Positions 17,742 to 27,711 of a stretch of DNA of 64,000 bases are shown here, piece by piece. The stretch spans positions 9,986,064 to 10,050,063 of the forward strand of contig NZ_CP127294.1 in assembly GCF_030285625.1 (NCBI RefSeq). Reading direction: 5' to 3'. A model generated the notes under the pieces. That model had not been told where the DNA came from and did no database searches. It saw only the letters and a program-made list of their open reading frames with translations. A program made the position numbers and the translations under genes. The stretch comes from Amycolatopsis sp. 2-15. Lineage in GTDB: Bacteria > Actinomycetota > Actinomycetes > Mycobacteriales > Pseudonocardiaceae. How positions within the stretch are numbered: position 1 is the first letter of the stretch; every line of letters starts with the position of its first letter.

Positions 17742-17787
17742 TGTTTTGTCCCGAACCTTTCCCTCAGGAGATCGCGCGAAGAACGAA

Positions 17788-18768
17788 CTACTTGCGGGGG
17801 AACGCCTTGTCCACAAAGGAGGTGTCGATCAGACCCGCGAGATCAACCTTCTCCACGCCGCCGACCGAGCCCACCAGCGACTGCTGGGAAGACTGCAGGG
17901 CCGCCACGGTCGCGACCGGATGGTCGGCGAGAACCTCGGTGGAGTAGTACTCCCACGTCTCGTCGAGCGCACGCTGGTCTTTAAGCCCGAGGTGAGCGCC
18001 GAGGATCTTCGTGGAGTAGGCCTTGTCGGCGCGCTCGCGGTCGAAGCCCTTCTTGAGGCCGGCCATGAACTTGTCCAGGACCTCCGGGTGCGCCTTGATG
18101 TAATCCGACGTGCTGGAGATTCCCACCGCGATGTTGGGGGTCTTCTCCTTGGCCAGGTCGAGCACCATGTGCATCCCGGCGTCCTCGAACTTGATACTGG
18201 CCGGCGGATGCGTGGCTGAGGCGTCGATCGTCTTGGACAGCAACGCGTTGTTGACGTTCGTCACCGAGCCCAGAGGAACCAGGTTCACTTCGCTGGGCTT
18301 GATCCCCAGCTTCTTCAGTGCCAACAGGGTGCCGATGTACTGGGAACCGCTCTTCGATGTGTAGCCGATCTTCTTGCCCTTGAGTTCGGCGCCGGTCGCC
18401 ACGTTCGCGTACAGCTGGTATGGGACCACCGGAGTGAGCGCGGCCAGCACCTTCACGTCGCCGCCGGCCGCCTTTCCGGCCACGATCTGCGAGCCGCCGA
18501 TTGAGGCGATTTGCGTCTGACCGGAGATCAGCGCGGGGTAACCCTGGTCGCTGTCCAGCTTGACGAGCTTGACGTTGAGGCCTTGCTCCTTGAAGTAGCC
18601 GGCCTCCGAAGCGATCCACAGGGGAAGCTCGTCGGCAACTTCCTCGCTGTAGCTGACCGTAATGACGCCGTCGGCTCCGGGGGAAGACGATGCGCCACAG
18701 GCCGTGAGAGAAGACATGGCGAGCACCGCGGCCAAGGCGGCACTGAGAGCGCCAGGTTTGAACGTCAT
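17788..18768 (-). CDS. NitT/TauT-type ABC transporter substrate-binding lipoprotein
   Basis: 326 residues. Lipobox LTAC at about residues 21-24 after a hydrophobic signal. The SBP_bac (SsuA/THI5-like) fold is shown by LPLWIASEAGYFKEQGLNVK, GQTQIASIGG and KKIGYTSKSGS. It is the capture component for the permease and ATPase genes just upstream. Such importers take up sulfonates, nitrate, riboflavin precursors and aromatic acids such as phthalate. Confidence 0.9.
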   Translation of the reverse strand: MTFKPGALSAALAAVLAMSSLTACGASSSPGADGVITVSYSEEVADELPLWIASEAGYFKEQGLNVKLVKLDSDQGYPALISGQTQIASIGGSQIVAGKAAGGDVKVLAALTPVVPYQLYANVATGAELKGKKIGYTSKSGSQYIGTLLALKKLGIKPSEVNLVPLGSVTNVNNALLSKTIDASATHPPASIKFEDAGMHMVLDLAKEKTPNIAVGISSTSDYIKAHPEVLDKFMAGLKKGFDRERADKAYSTKILGAHLGLKDQRALDETWEYYSTEVLADHPVATVAALQSSQQSLVGSVGGVEKVDLAGLIDTSFVDKAFPRK

Positions 18769-18798
18769 TGTTCTGTCCTTCTGGGGTGGTGGGAAAAG

Positions 18799-19659
18799 TC
18801 AATGGTTGCTGGGACGCCACGCCGCGAAGTGGTTCTCCACTCGGCGCAGCAGCGAGGTCAGGATGACGCCTGCCGCAGCGAAGATGAACAGCCCGGCGAA
18901 GACCGTGGCGGTCTGGAACTGCTGCCCGGCGGTGTTCATCGTCATGCCGACACCGTGCTGCGCACCGCTGAGCTCAGCCACGAAGACACCGATCAGCGCC
19001 TGGCCCACCGCCAGCCGCATCCCGCTGGCAATGAACGGAACGGTGCCCGGCAGGGCCACGGTGCGGAACAGCTGCAGGTCGCTCGCCCCGAAACACCGTG
19101 CGACGCGGACGGTGCCCTGTTCGAGCGACTGGACACCCTGCGCGGCGTTGATGAGCACCGGGAACAGCGCCATCAGGAAGACGATCGCGATCTTCGAGGA
19201 ACTGCCGATGCCAAGCCAGATGATCAGCAGAGGCGTCAGCGCGATACGCGGGGTGGCATACAGGAAGTTGATGAAGGGGTTCAGCGCATAGGCGACCCTC
19301 TTGTACCAGCCGATCAACAGGCCCAGCGGCAGACCGACCACCACCGCCAGCCCGAGGCCGATCAGTAGTTCCTGGGCGCTGGTCCACAGGTCGATCCAGA
19401 TCTGACCGCCTTGGATCAGGGTCCCGAAGGCTTCGATGACGTCGACCGGCCCAGGCAGGATCAGCTGCGGCTGAAGCCGCAGCAGCGCGACGACCTCCCA
19501 CGCAACCAGCACGAGGATGACTGCGCTGATGCCGATCAGGCGCTGCTCGCTCAACCAAGATGGCACGCGACGACGCTTGGCTTGCCGATTGCGAAGGGAA
19601 GGACCACCAACGCGGGATTCGATCCGTGCGGCCGGTTTCTCGGAAGAGGTGATGCTCAT
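18799..19659 (-). CDS. NitT/TauT-type ABC transporter permease
   Basis: 286 residues with about six membrane segments and the EAA-like loop in the BPD_transp_1 domain (MALFPVLINAAQGVQSLEQG). The start overlaps the ATPase stop by 4 nt, and it lies 30 bp before the binding-protein gene, so this is one operon. Confidence 0.92.
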   Translation of the reverse strand: MSITSSEKPAARIESRVGGPSLRNRQAKRRRVPSWLSEQRLIGISAVILVLVAWEVVALLRLQPQLILPGPVDVIEAFGTLIQGGQIWIDLWTSAQELLIGLGLAVVVGLPLGLLIGWYKRVAYALNPFINFLYATPRIALTPLLIIWLGIGSSSKIAIVFLMALFPVLINAAQGVQSLEQGTVRVARCFGASDLQLFRTVALPGTVPFIASGMRLAVGQALIGVFVAELSGAQHGVGMTMNTAGQQFQTATVFAGLFIFAAAGVILTSLLRRVENHFAAWRPSNH

Positions 19660-20531
19660 CGGTATGCCTCCTGGCCCACGCCGTTCTTGGTGCCGTAGAG
19701 AACGTCGGCGATCTCGTCACGCAGGTGAGCGAACTCCGCCGTCCGCCGAATCTCCTGCGAACGCGGCCGATCCCACGGCACGGTGATCTCCTTGACGATG
19801 CGACCGGGGCGCGGGCTGAACACGCAGACCCGGTCCGACAGGAACGCGGCCTCGGAAATGTCGTGGGTGACGAACAGAGCCGTCACGTCGCGCGCCGCGC
19901 AAACCCTGAGCAGTTCAACCTGGAGAACTTCTCGCGTCTGTGCATCGATCGCGGCGAAGGGCTCGTCGAGCAGGAGGATCTCCGGCTCGACCGCGAGCGC
20001 GCGGGCAAGATTCACCCGGGCCTGCATGCCGCCGGAGAGCTGCGCCGGAAACTGCTGCCCGACCCCGGCCAGCCCGACCAGCTCCAACAGCTCGTCGGCG
20101 CGCTGCTTGGCTTCCGCCTTCTTGACCTTCTTGGTCAACTCGAGACCGTAGCTGACATTCGCCTGAACAGTCCGCCACGGCAGCAAGTTGGCGTGCTGGA
20201 AGACCATCGCCCGGTCGGGCCCTGGGCCGGGGATCGGGCGCCCGTCGAGTTCGAGCACGCCGTCGGCGATCTTGACGAATCCGGCGACAGCGTTGAGCAA
20301 TGTGGTCTTGCCGCAGCCGGACGGCCCGACCAAGCAGACGAAGTCGCCACGTTCGACGGTCAGGTCGCACTGCTCGACGGCCGTCGTTACCTCCTTCGAC
20401 CCAGGCTTGGCGTATTCGATCGTGACACCTCGTGCTTCGAGGTGCGCGATCCCGCCGGTGCCCCCCACATCGGTGTGTGCAGCATCACGGGCTGCCGTAC
20501 TGGACGGTGCCAGCTTCTCTCGGCTCAGCAT
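19656..20531 (-). CDS. NitT/TauT-type ABC transporter ATPase
   Basis: 291 residues. Walker A GPSGCGKTT, Q-loop MVFQHANLLPW, signature LSGGMQARVNLARAL (Met replaces the usual Gln) and Walker B EILLLDEPFAAID. First gene of the leftward importer/NicX-like/amidase operon. Its upstream region carries GGACT-N7-AGTCC at 20545-20561. Confidence 0.93.
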   Translation of the reverse strand: MLSREKLAPSSTAARDAAHTDVGGTGGIAHLEARGVTIEYAKPGSKEVTTAVEQCDLTVERGDFVCLVGPSGCGKTTLLNAVAGFVKIADGVLELDGRPIPGPGPDRAMVFQHANLLPWRTVQANVSYGLELTKKVKKAEAKQRADELLELVGLAGVGQQFPAQLSGGMQARVNLARALAVEPEILLLDEPFAAIDAQTREVLQVELLRVCAARDVTALFVTHDISEAAFLSDRVCVFSPRPGRIVKEITVPWDRPRSQEIRRTAEFAHLRDEIADVLYGTKNGVGQEAYR

Positions 20532-20645
20532 GGGAGGGAGAGTAGGACTAATTGTCAGTCCAAAGCAATGGCCTTCGCGGGATTTCTAGCCATGCCGGGA
20601 CCGGCGGGCGCCCAGCATCAGTCTCTGACCTGGCGATCTGGCTTA

Positions 20646-20656
20646 AGGTTAAACCA
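20646..20656. promoter_or_regulatory. FadR-like operator AGGTTAAACCA
   Basis: GGT-N3-ACC with one deviation from TGGTNNNACCA, 55 nt before the GntR start, in the divergent region between the regulator and the ABC operon. Suggests autoregulation. Confidence 0.45.
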
Positions 20657-20710
20657 TTAACTGTTACGGTATGGTGTCCTATCGGCATCGACGACGTTTT
20701 AGGTGGGGAC

Positions 20711-21451
20711 ATGGCTGCCACTGGACGCAGCACGACAGACGGTCTCTTCAACCGCGTGAACGCGCCGCGGGTTTCGCAGGTCATCGTGGACCAGGTCAAG
20801 GTCCTGATCCGGGACGGCGCCCTTACACCAGGAGATCGGCTACCGAGCGAGCGCGAGCTGTGTCAGCGGTTCGGCGTGAGCCGGGTCACCGTTCGCGAGG
20901 CCCTCCGCATACTGGAGGCCAGCGGACTCGTCACGATTCGGGTCGGCGCCCACGGTGGCGCCTTCCTGACCGCGCCGAGCACGGACCGCGTCGGCGAGGG
21001 CCTGGCCGACCTCCTGACAATGTCCGCGCTCACGGCCGGCGAAGTGACCGAAACGCGCAAGATCGTTGAGCTCGGCGCGCTCCCCCTGATCGTCGAACGG
21101 GCGACCGACGACGACATCGACGCGCTGTTCAAGCTCGCCGAGGAGGGGCAAGCCGCCGTCGACGAGGACGCGTACACGGTGGACATCTCGGCGCGCTTCC
21201 ACATCCGGCTTGCCGAGTGCGCCCATAACACGGCACTGGCGATGTTGATCCAGAGTTTCCACGGCCCCATGCTGATGTCCCTGAGGGAGGCTCGCGAGCA
21301 CGCGCCCGCCATGGGCAAGCGCGGAACCGACGAACACAGGCGACTCGCCGAAGCCATCCGTGAGCGCGACCTCGCCGCTGCCCAGCACGTGATGAGCGAG
21401 CACATCGCCCGAACCGCGCAACGAGTCTCGCACGGCGCCGAGCAGGACTGA
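20711..21451 (+). CDS. GntR-family (FadR subfamily) transcriptional regulator
   Basis: 246 residues. Winged helix at about 12-80: QVIVDQVKVLIRDGALTPGD and LPSERELCQRFGVSRVTVRE. An all-helical FCD effector domain follows, with metal/ligand residues in ETRKIVELGA, DISARFHIRLAECAHN and DEHRRLAEAI. FadR-group proteins bind TGGTNNNACCA-like sites and release them on binding organic acids. The centre of the cluster, surrounded by such sites, is the expected place for its local regulator. Confidence 0.88.
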   Translation: MAATGRSTTDGLFNRVNAPRVSQVIVDQVKVLIRDGALTPGDRLPSERELCQRFGVSRVTVREALRILEASGLVTIRVGAHGGAFLTAPSTDRVGEGLADLLTMSALTAGEVTETRKIVELGALPLIVERATDDDIDALFKLAEEGQAAVDEDAYTVDISARFHIRLAECAHNTALAMLIQSFHGPMLMSLREAREHAPAMGKRGTDEHRRLAEAIRERDLAAAQHVMSEHIARTAQRVSHGAEQD

Positions 21452-21506
21452 GCAAGCTCACACCCGCACACCCTCGCCCTCCACGACGCCCTCCGTTAAG
21501 GTTTAA

Positions 21507-21517
21507 TGGTATAACCA
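21507..21517. promoter_or_regulatory. FadR-type operator TGGTATAACCA
   Basis: Perfect TGGT-N3-ACCA palindrome abutting the ribosome site AAGGAGG (21518-21524) of the ferredoxin reductase gene. A bound repressor would block transcription and, if the leader is very short, the start region itself. Confidence 0.65.
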
Positions 21518-21529
21518 AAGGAGGAGTTC

Positions 21530-22786
21530 ATGGCGGTGACGGAAGGCGCCAGCAACGCCGGAACCCTGGTCGTCGGTGCCGGGCAGGCCGGCGTCGAGCT
21601 CGCCGGTTCGCTCCGCAAGCTGGGCGCTTCGGGACCGATCACGCTGCTCAGCGCCGAGGCCCGGCTGCCCTACCAGCGGCCCCCGCTATCCAAGGCGTTC
21701 CTCAAAGGGGAGCTGCCGGAGGAGAGGCTGGCTCTCCGTGGCGCCGACTTCTACGCGGCGCAGCAAATCGAGTTGGTCCGCGGCGAATGGATCGAGGACA
21801 TCACCGTGACCGATCCCGAACGCGGAACCGGTGTCGCAACCACCAGATCCGGCCAGACGATGGTCTTCGATCGGCTCGCGCTGGCCACCGGAGGCACCCC
21901 CCGCCGCCTCCGGATTCCCGGGAGCGAGCTCACCGGAATCCACTACCTGCGCGATATCGACGATGCGGTGGCCTTGCGCCACGACCTCGACCAGGCCCGC
22001 GATGTCGTGGTCGTCGGCGGGGGTTTCGTGGGGCTCGAGGCCGCCGCGGCCGCCACCGCCGCCGGCAAGAACGTGACCGTGGTCGAGGCGGCCGACCGGC
22101 TGCTCGCCCGCGCCGTCGCGCCAGAGGTGTCAGGCTTCTACATGGCCGCACACCAGCGGCGAGGGACCGAGGTCGTGCTGTCGACCGAGGTGACCGAGAT
22201 CCTGGGCCGCGACCGGGTGACCGGTGTCGGGCTCTCCGACGGCCGCACCATTCCCGCCGACGTCGTGGTCGTCGGGATCGGCCTGGTCCCCCACACCGAG
22301 CTGGCAGAGAAGCTCGGGCTCGCCTGTGCCGGCGGGATCGTGGTCGACGAGTCCAGCCGCACCAGCACGCCCAGTGTGGTCGCTGCGGGCGACTGCACGA
22401 TCGTCGCGCACCCCGACCACGGCGCGATCCGGCTCGAATCCGTCCCGAACGCCATCGCGCAGGCGAAAACCGCCGCGGCCACGCTGCTCGGCAAGGACGC
22501 GCCCGACGCCGGCGTTCCGTGGTTCTGGTCCGACCAGGCCGATCTGAAACTCCAGATCGCCGGGATCAGCAGCGGGTTCGACGAGACCGTGCTGCGGGGC
22601 GATCCGGGCAGTGAACGGTTCTCGCTCTTCTACTACCGCGGCGGGCGCCTCGTCGCGATCGACGCCGTCAACGCGCCCCGCGACTACATGGCGGTGCGCA
22701 AGCTGCTCGAGGCCGGCCGCACCGTCCCGCCCCACGTCGCGGCCGACACCGAGGTGGCGCTGAAGGAACTCCTCCGCGCGGCCTGA
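21530..22786 (+). CDS. Rieske-system ferredoxin reductase (FAD, NAD(P)H)
   Basis: 418 residues. FAD site VVGAGQAGVELAGSLRKLG, hallmark LPYQRPPLSKAFLKGE, NAD site VVVGGGFVGLEAAAAATAAG, late FAD motif SVVAAGDCTI and a C-terminal Reductase_C domain with WFWSDQADLKLQIAG. It passes electrons from NAD(P)H to a 2Fe-2S ferredoxin. The only ferredoxin and Rieske oxygenase in view are 10 kb away at 30.9-32.6 kb, sharing the same operator family. Confidence 0.92.
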   Translation: MAVTEGASNAGTLVVGAGQAGVELAGSLRKLGASGPITLLSAEARLPYQRPPLSKAFLKGELPEERLALRGADFYAAQQIELVRGEWIEDITVTDPERGTGVATTRSGQTMVFDRLALATGGTPRRLRIPGSELTGIHYLRDIDDAVALRHDLDQARDVVVVGGGFVGLEAAAAATAAGKNVTVVEAADRLLARAVAPEVSGFYMAAHQRRGTEVVLSTEVTEILGRDRVTGVGLSDGRTIPADVVVVGIGLVPHTELAEKLGLACAGGIVVDESSRTSTPSVVAAGDCTIVAHPDHGAIRLESVPNAIAQAKTAAATLLGKDAPDAGVPWFWSDQADLKLQIAGISSGFDETVLRGDPGSERFSLFYYRGGRLVAIDAVNAPRDYMAVRKLLEAGRTVPPHVAADTEVALKELLRAA

Positions 22787-22791
22787 GGCCG

Positions 22792-22836
22792 GGCGAGCTC
22801 GCCGGCGGGGAACGGTTGCCCGCCGGCGAGCTCGCC
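22792..22836. terminator. Bidirectional terminator, 18-bp perfect stem
   Basis: GGCGAGCTCGCCGGCGGG pairs exactly with CCCGCCGGCGAGCTCGCC between the convergent reductase and decarboxylase-like genes. Confidence 0.85.
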
Positions 22837-22847
22837 GAGGTCCGCGG

Positions 22848-23834
22848 TCAGATGACGAAGGACTCCGTCGACTCGGGTGCGAACAGTTCTTCCGCCGTGC
22901 GCAGGCGAGCCGAGAGACCCTGCTCGTGGTGGTAGCGGAGGAACACGTCGAGCACGTGCCGGTTGGCGTTCAGCCCGTAGGACCAGTAGTCGGGGCCGAG
23001 CAGGCTCCGCGCGTCCTCCAGGTGCTGGTTGAGCCACGGCTCCATGAACCGCAGCGCCGAGGCGTCGTAGATCCGGGCGTACGCCTCCTTCTTGGCCGCC
23101 GTGAACGCTTTTGTCAGTGACTGCGCGACCCACGGGTGCCGCTCGTAGACCTCGCGCCGCAGGGCTACCACGTGCATGATCGGGAAGATCCCGGTCTCCG
23201 CGTAGTACTCCTTCTCCGCCGCGACGGTGTCGGGGAAGAGCCGGGCGACGCGACCGTCGCCCGCGACGTACGAGCTCGGGATCCGCGGGCTCTGCAGCGC
23301 GTCGATCTCGCCGGTGGCCAGCAGGTCCGACAACGTCCGGTCCGCTGGGATCGGCTGGACGTCGAAGCGCGTCGAGACCGCACCCTTTTCGATCCGCCCG
23401 GGAGTTTCCTGGCCACCGGTGAGGTAGGTGACCGAGTCGAGCGGAACGTCGTACGCGTCGGCGAGGATGCCGCGGATCCAGACACCCGCGGTCAGCTGGA
23501 ACTCGGGCGTGCCGATGCGCTTGCCGACGAGGTCGGCCGGTTTCTCGATGCCCGCCGCGGTGTTGATGAAAATACCGCCGTGGCGGAACATCCGTGACGT
23601 GAACACCGGCAGCGCGACGAACGGCGCCGGGTCGCGGTCGAGCGAGGCGACGTAGGTCGACAGCGACATCTCCGACGCGTCGAACTCGCCGTGGCGCAGC
23701 ATGCGGAAGAACGTCTCCTCGACCGGGAGCCGCAGGTACGTCAGGTCGATGCCGTCGGGCCGGATCGACCCGTCCTCGAGGGCGCGCGTGCGGTCGTAGT
23801 CGCCGCAGGCGAACGTGAGGTTCAGCCGGCTCAT
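22848..23834 (-). CDS. 4,5-dihydroxyphthalate decarboxylase-like protein (copy 1)
   Basis: 328 residues from ATG MSRLNLTFACGDYDRT. Related to Pht5/OphC and to periplasmic-binding folds: EETFFRMLRHGEFDASEMSL, FTSRMFRHGGIFIN, GKRIGTPEFQLTAGVWIRG. No signal peptide, so cytoplasmic. Pht5 removes one carboxylate from 4,5-dihydroxyphthalate. The actual substrate is probably the vicinal hydroxylated dicarboxylate made by the Rieske enzyme. Last gene of the leftward ADH-LigK-LigJ operon, starting 4 nt after the LigJ stop. Confidence 0.8.
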   Translation of the reverse strand: MSRLNLTFACGDYDRTRALEDGSIRPDGIDLTYLRLPVEETFFRMLRHGEFDASEMSLSTYVASLDRDPAPFVALPVFTSRMFRHGGIFINTAAGIEKPADLVGKRIGTPEFQLTAGVWIRGILADAYDVPLDSVTYLTGGQETPGRIEKGAVSTRFDVQPIPADRTLSDLLATGEIDALQSPRIPSSYVAGDGRVARLFPDTVAAEKEYYAETGIFPIMHVVALRREVYERHPWVAQSLTKAFTAAKKEAYARIYDASALRFMEPWLNQHLEDARSLLGPDYWSYGLNANRHVLDVFLRYHHEQGLSARLRTAEELFAPESTESFVI

Positions 23835-23838
23835 CGGA

Positions 23839-24837
23839 TCACCTTCCTGCGGCGGCGAGCCGCCGGTCGAGCCGGGGGTAGACCCGGCGGGCGTTGTCTT
23901 CGTACACGGCCGCCAAGTCCTCGGCGGTAAGGCCGGCGCGGTCGACGTACTGCTTCGTGTCATCCCATTCGATGCCGGTTTCGGGGTCGGCGCCGCGGAC
24001 CGCGCCGAGCATCTCCGAGGCGAAGAGCAGGTTCGGCGTGGGCAGCACCTTCAGCAGGAGATCGACCCCGGGCTGGTGGTACACGCAGGTGTCGAAGAAG
24101 ACGTTGCGCAGCAGCTCGGCCGGGTCGGGCCAGCCGTTGCGTATCGCCAGGCCCCGGTAGCGGCCCCAGTGGTAGGGCACCGCTCCCCCACCGTGGGGGA
24201 TCACCAGTCGCAGACCGGGAAAGCGGTCGAACAGCTTCGACTGCAGCAGCTGCATGAACACGCTGGTGTCGGCGTTGAGGTAGTGCGCGCCGAGGGTGTG
24301 GTGGTTCGGGTTGCACGCCGTCGAGACGTGCACCATGGCCGGCACGTCGAGCTCGGCCAGGACCTCGTACACCGGGAACCACGACTCGTCGGTCAGCGGT
24401 TTGCCCGCCCAGGTGCCGGACGGGTCCGGGTTGAGATTGACACCCACGAAACCGAGTTCTTCCACGGTGCGGCGGATCTCGGCCGTGACGCCGCCGAGGT
24501 TGCCCTCCGGGGTCTGCGGAAGCTGCGCGACCGGGGCGAAGTGCTCGGGGTACAGCTCCGCGACGCGGTGCACGAGGTCGTTGGACGCGCGGGCCCAGGC
24601 GTTCGCCACGCAGGCGTCGGGCACGTGGTGCTCCATGCCGGATGCCTTGGGAGAGAACAGCATCAGGTCGCCACCGCGGTCCCGCAGAACCCGGAGCTGG
24701 TGACCCTCGACGCTTTCGCGCAGCTCGTCGTCGGACACCGGCGCCAGTGCCGCCCGCTCACCGTCCAGCTGGGCGTCACGGAACCTTTTCAACGCCAGCG
24801 GAGCGGTCGTGTAGTGGCCGTGGATGTCGATGATCAC
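23839..24837 (-). CDS. ligJ: 4-oxalomesaconate hydratase-like amidohydrolase (LigJ family)
   Basis: 332 residues of the amidohydrolase superfamily (COG2159). N-terminal metal site [11 protein letters not shown], typical of LigJ; further blocks [20 protein letters not shown] and [16 protein letters not shown]. LigJ hydrates 4-oxalomesaconate to 4-carboxy-4-hydroxy-2-oxoadipate in 4,5-cleavage pathways. The neighbouring LigK-like aldolase is the next step. Its start overlaps the LigK stop (4 nt). Confidence 0.85.
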   Translation of the reverse strand: MIIDIHGHYTTAPLALKRFRDAQLDGERAALAPVSDDELRESVEGHQLRVLRDRGGDLMLFSPKASGMEHHVPDACVANAWARASNDLVHRVAELYPEHFAPVAQLPQTPEGNLGGVTAEIRRTVEELGFVGVNLNPDPSGTWAGKPLTDESWFPVYEVLAELDVPAMVHVSTACNPNHHTLGAHYLNADTSVFMQLLQSKLFDRFPGLRLVIPHGGGAVPYHWGRYRGLAIRNGWPDPAELLRNVFFDTCVYHQPGVDLLLKVLPTPNLLFASEMLGAVRGADPETGIEWDDTKQYVDRAGLTAEDLAAVYEDNARRVYPRLDRRLAAAGR

Positions 24838-25544
24838 TTCGCGCGCACCTGCCTGAGGTACTCGTCATGCTCCACGTACCGCAGGCCTTTGCGCGCGAGT
24901 CGCTCGCGCATCGAGTTGACGTCCAGGCCGAGCTCGCCCTCGGCGTAGCGGGCCCGCAGGCGCGCTTCCTTGTCCTCCCGCGCCGTGGCGGCCGCGAGGA
25001 CCTCGTCCGCGTCGGCCCGGCGCACGACGACCACCCCGTCGTCGTCGGCGACGATCACGTCACCCGGCTCGACCAGCCGGCCGCCGCAGACGACCGGCGT
25101 GTTCACCGAGCCGAGGGTTTCCTTGACCGTGCCCTCGGCCGACACGGCCCGGGACCACACGGGGAACGGCAGCGCGCGCAGCTCGGCGATGTCGCGGCAG
25201 CCGGCGTCGATGACCAGGCCCCGGACGCCCCGCGCCTTGAGCGAGGTCGCCAGCAGCTCACCGAAGTAGCCCGCGTCCGACGGCGACGTCGGCGCGACCA
25301 CCACCACGTCGCCGGCCTGACACTGCTCCACGGCCACGTGGATCATCCAGTTGTCGCCCGGCGCCACGCTCACCGTCACGGCCGTGCCCGACACGTGCGC
25401 ACCCGGGCAGATCGGGTTCAGCGACGACGCCATCAGCCCGGTGCGGCCCTGCGCCTCGTGCAGAGTGGCGACCCCGAACCGACCCAGGCCGTCGCGCGTC
25501 TCCGGACCGGTCCGGGGCGGATTCGTGACGACGACCCCGCTCAT
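24834..25544 (-). CDS. ligK: 4-carboxy-4-hydroxy-2-oxoadipate aldolase/oxaloacetate decarboxylase-like (LigK/ProA family)
   Basis: 236 residues of the RraA-like class II aldolase fold. Metal/substrate motif [20 protein letters not shown], phosphate-like loop [19 protein letters not shown] and [14 protein letters not shown]. It cleaves the LigJ product to pyruvate and oxaloacetate. Coupled by 4-nt overlaps to the ADH gene upstream and LigJ downstream. Confidence 0.88.
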   Translation of the reverse strand: MSGVVVTNPPRTGPETRDGLGRFGVATLHEAQGRTGLMASSLNPICPGAHVSGTAVTVSVAPGDNWMIHVAVEQCQAGDVVVVAPTSPSDAGYFGELLATSLKARGVRGLVIDAGCRDIAELRALPFPVWSRAVSAEGTVKETLGSVNTPVVCGGRLVEPGDVIVADDDGVVVVRRADADEVLAAATAREDKEARLRARYAEGELGLDVNSMRERLARKGLRYVEHDEYLRQVRAK

Positions 25545-26686
25545 CGCACGACCGCCCCACCGGCCTGGCCGACCAGCGAGGGCATCAGGGAAATGTGGAT
25601 CGCGTCCTCGTCGGTCTCGCCGGCGAGCACGCGGATGGCGTGGTCGACCTGGTCGATGCCGTAACGGTGGGTCGCCAGCTTCTCCAGCGGGAAACGGCGC
25701 GAGGCGAGCTGGTCCACGGCGAGCTCACAGGCGCGGAACGAGTGCCCGCGCGCGGACTTGATCGTGATCGCCTTCTCGGTGACCTTCTTGACCGGGAAGT
25801 CCGGGAACGCGGCCAGCTCACCCTGCATGAGGAGCGTGCCTTCACGGCGCTTGAGCACGTCGACGCCGAGCAGCACCGGCGCCGTGCCGGCGCGTGAAGT
25901 GCAGTCGAGCACGATGTCGACGCCGCGGCCGCCGGTGAGGTCCATGACCTTCTCGCGCGGGTCCTCGGTGAGCACGTCGATGACCTCGTCGGCACCGAGT
26001 TCCTTCGCGAGGTCGAAGCGGTGCTTGTCGCGCGTGGTCCCGGAAACCAGGATCTTGGCGGCACCCGCGGTCTTGGCCGCGACCAGCTGCGCCAGGCCCT
26101 GCTGGCCCGGACCCTGGATCAGCACGGTGTCGGCGTATCCGACCCCGGCGGTGAGCAGCGCCCACTCGATGCCGTTGGACAGCGGCATGACCATGCCGGC
26201 GAGCTCGGGCGTGACCGTGTCGGGGATCTTGTGCAGCACGGAGTTCCACGGCAGGTACATGTATTCGGAGAACCCGCCCCACAGCGTGCCCGGGTTTTCC
26301 GCGGAGGTGTAGCCGAACCGCCGGCCGTCGGGGTTGGTCCGCCAGTCCGTCGCCTCGCAGTGCCGGTACTCGCCGAGCCGGCACCACTCGCAGTTGAAGC
26401 AGCCGACGTAGTGCTCGACGAAAACCCGATCGCCCTCGGCGAGCCCGTGGCGTCGCTTGAACCGCGGCCCGGCCTGCGCGATGACACCGACGTTCTCGTG
26501 GCCCATGATCACCCGGCCCTGGATCACCGCGGGCGGATCGGCGTACATCTTCACGTCCGTCCCGCAGATCCCCGCGACCTCCACCTGCAGCAGAGCGGAG
26601 TCGTCGTCGATCGACGGAAGTTCGAACTCCTGCATCTCCGTCGTGCCCGGCGCGACGCGGACGGCCGCCTGCACAGTCTGGACCAT
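25541..26686 (-). CDS. Zinc-dependent medium-chain dehydrogenase
   Basis: 381 residues from ATG 26686 (ribosome site AAAGAGGGAG). Catalytic zinc motifs GICGTDVKM and GHENVG; structural zinc Cys cluster [15 protein letters not shown]; nucleotide-binding region [20 protein letters not shown]. In a Rieske pathway it could oxidise a cis-dihydrodiol or an alcohol intermediate. It is the first gene of a four-gene leftward operon; a CCAATATACCA operator lies 31-41 nt upstream of the start. Confidence 0.9.
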   Translation of the reverse strand: MVQTVQAAVRVAPGTTEMQEFELPSIDDDSALLQVEVAGICGTDVKMYADPPAVIQGRVIMGHENVGVIAQAGPRFKRRHGLAEGDRVFVEHYVGCFNCEWCRLGEYRHCEATDWRTNPDGRRFGYTSAENPGTLWGGFSEYMYLPWNSVLHKIPDTVTPELAGMVMPLSNGIEWALLTAGVGYADTVLIQGPGQQGLAQLVAAKTAGAAKILVSGTTRDKHRFDLAKELGADEVIDVLTEDPREKVMDLTGGRGVDIVLDCTSRAGTAPVLLGVDVLKRREGTLLMQGELAAFPDFPVKKVTEKAITIKSARGHSFRACELAVDQLASRRFPLEKLATHRYGIDQVDHAIRVLAGETDEDAIHISLMPSLVGQAGGAVVR

Positions 26687-26716
26687 CGAATCTCCCTCTT
26701 TGGCAGAATGGACAGC

Positions 26717-26727
26717 CCAATATACCA
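26717..26727. promoter_or_regulatory. FadR-like operator variant CCAATATACCA (reverse TGGTATATTGG)
   Basis: Lies in the 79-bp divergent gap between the dehydrogenase and the second decarboxylase-like gene, so it can control both. The identical 11-mer is found upstream of the ferredoxin gene at 32650. Confidence 0.6.
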
Positions 26728-26765
26728 TCGGCGAGGTAGTCCACCATGACGAAGCGAGGAGCCGC

Positions 26766-27707
26766 ATGGCCGAGCACCTGCTGACCGTGACGCGTACCCA
26801 GGGCAACAACCGCGCACTGACCGACGGCGCGGTTGTCCCCGCGGGTTTTCCCTTGGCGTTCAAGGAAGAACCGGTCCTCGTCAACGGGTTCCGGCGGATG
26901 GTCCGCGAGCTCGCCTACGACGTCTGCGAGATGGCGCTCACGACCTACCTCACCGCGCGCGAGCACGGCGTGCGCTTCACCGCGCTCCCCGTCTTCCTGG
27001 TCCGCGGGTTCCACCACGGCGCGATCCTCGTACGGAAGGACTCCGGCATCACCGAGCCTGGGCAGCTGGCCGGGAAGCGGGTCGGCGTGAACCGTGGCTA
27101 CACGGTCACCACCGGCGTCTGGGCGCGCGCGATCATGGCGCTCGAACACGGCCTCGATCTCGACTCGGTGACCTGGGTCCTCAGCGGTGACGAGCACGTG
27201 GAGTCCTACCGCCCGCCCGCGAACGTCGAGCCGGCCGGGCCGGGCAAGCAACTCGGGGACATGCTGCTGGCCGGTGAGGTCGACGCCGTGGTGAACGCAG
27301 GCGTCGACTCACCCGACGTCGTGCCCCTGATCGCCGATCCGGTCGAAGCCGGGTTCGCGGCGCTGCGCGAACGCGGCTTCTACCCGATCAACCACCTGGT
27401 CGTCGTCAAGGACGAGGTGCTCGACGCGCACCCAGGCGTCGCGAAGGCCGTGTTCGACGCGTTCGCCGAGTCGAAGCGCCGCTACGTCGAGCAGTTGCGC
27501 ACCGGGGTCGTCGAGACCGCCGACGACCGGATGTACGCCCGGGTCATGGCCGAGACCGGCACCACCGACCCGCTCCCCTACGGCATCGAACCCAACCGCG
27601 CGATCCTCGAGCTGCTCGCCGAACAGGCGGCGGCACAACACATCCTGACGAAACCGGTGGACGTCGACTCGATGTTCGCGCCCACAACCCGCGAACTGGT
27701 GGGCTGA
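26766..27707 (+). CDS. 4,5-dihydroxyphthalate decarboxylase-like protein (copy 2)
   Basis: 313 residues from ATG (MAEHLLTVTRTQGNN). Same family as the 22848-23834 product but clearly divergent: VRELAYDVCEMALTTYLTA, LVRGFHHGAILVRKDSG, GKRVGVNRGYTVTTGVWARA. Two paralogues in one cluster may act on different carboxylates or on successive steps. Followed after 4 nt by the RpiB-like gene. Confidence 0.8.
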   Translation: MAEHLLTVTRTQGNNRALTDGAVVPAGFPLAFKEEPVLVNGFRRMVRELAYDVCEMALTTYLTAREHGVRFTALPVFLVRGFHHGAILVRKDSGITEPGQLAGKRVGVNRGYTVTTGVWARAIMALEHGLDLDSVTWVLSGDEHVESYRPPANVEPAGPGKQLGDMLLAGEVDAVVNAGVDSPDVVPLIADPVEAGFAALRERGFYPINHLVVVKDEVLDAHPGVAKAVFDAFAESKRRYVEQLRTGVVETADDRMYARVMAETGTTDPLPYGIEPNRAILELLAEQAAAQHILTKPVDVDSMFAPTTRELVG

Positions 27708-27711
27708 GGCC

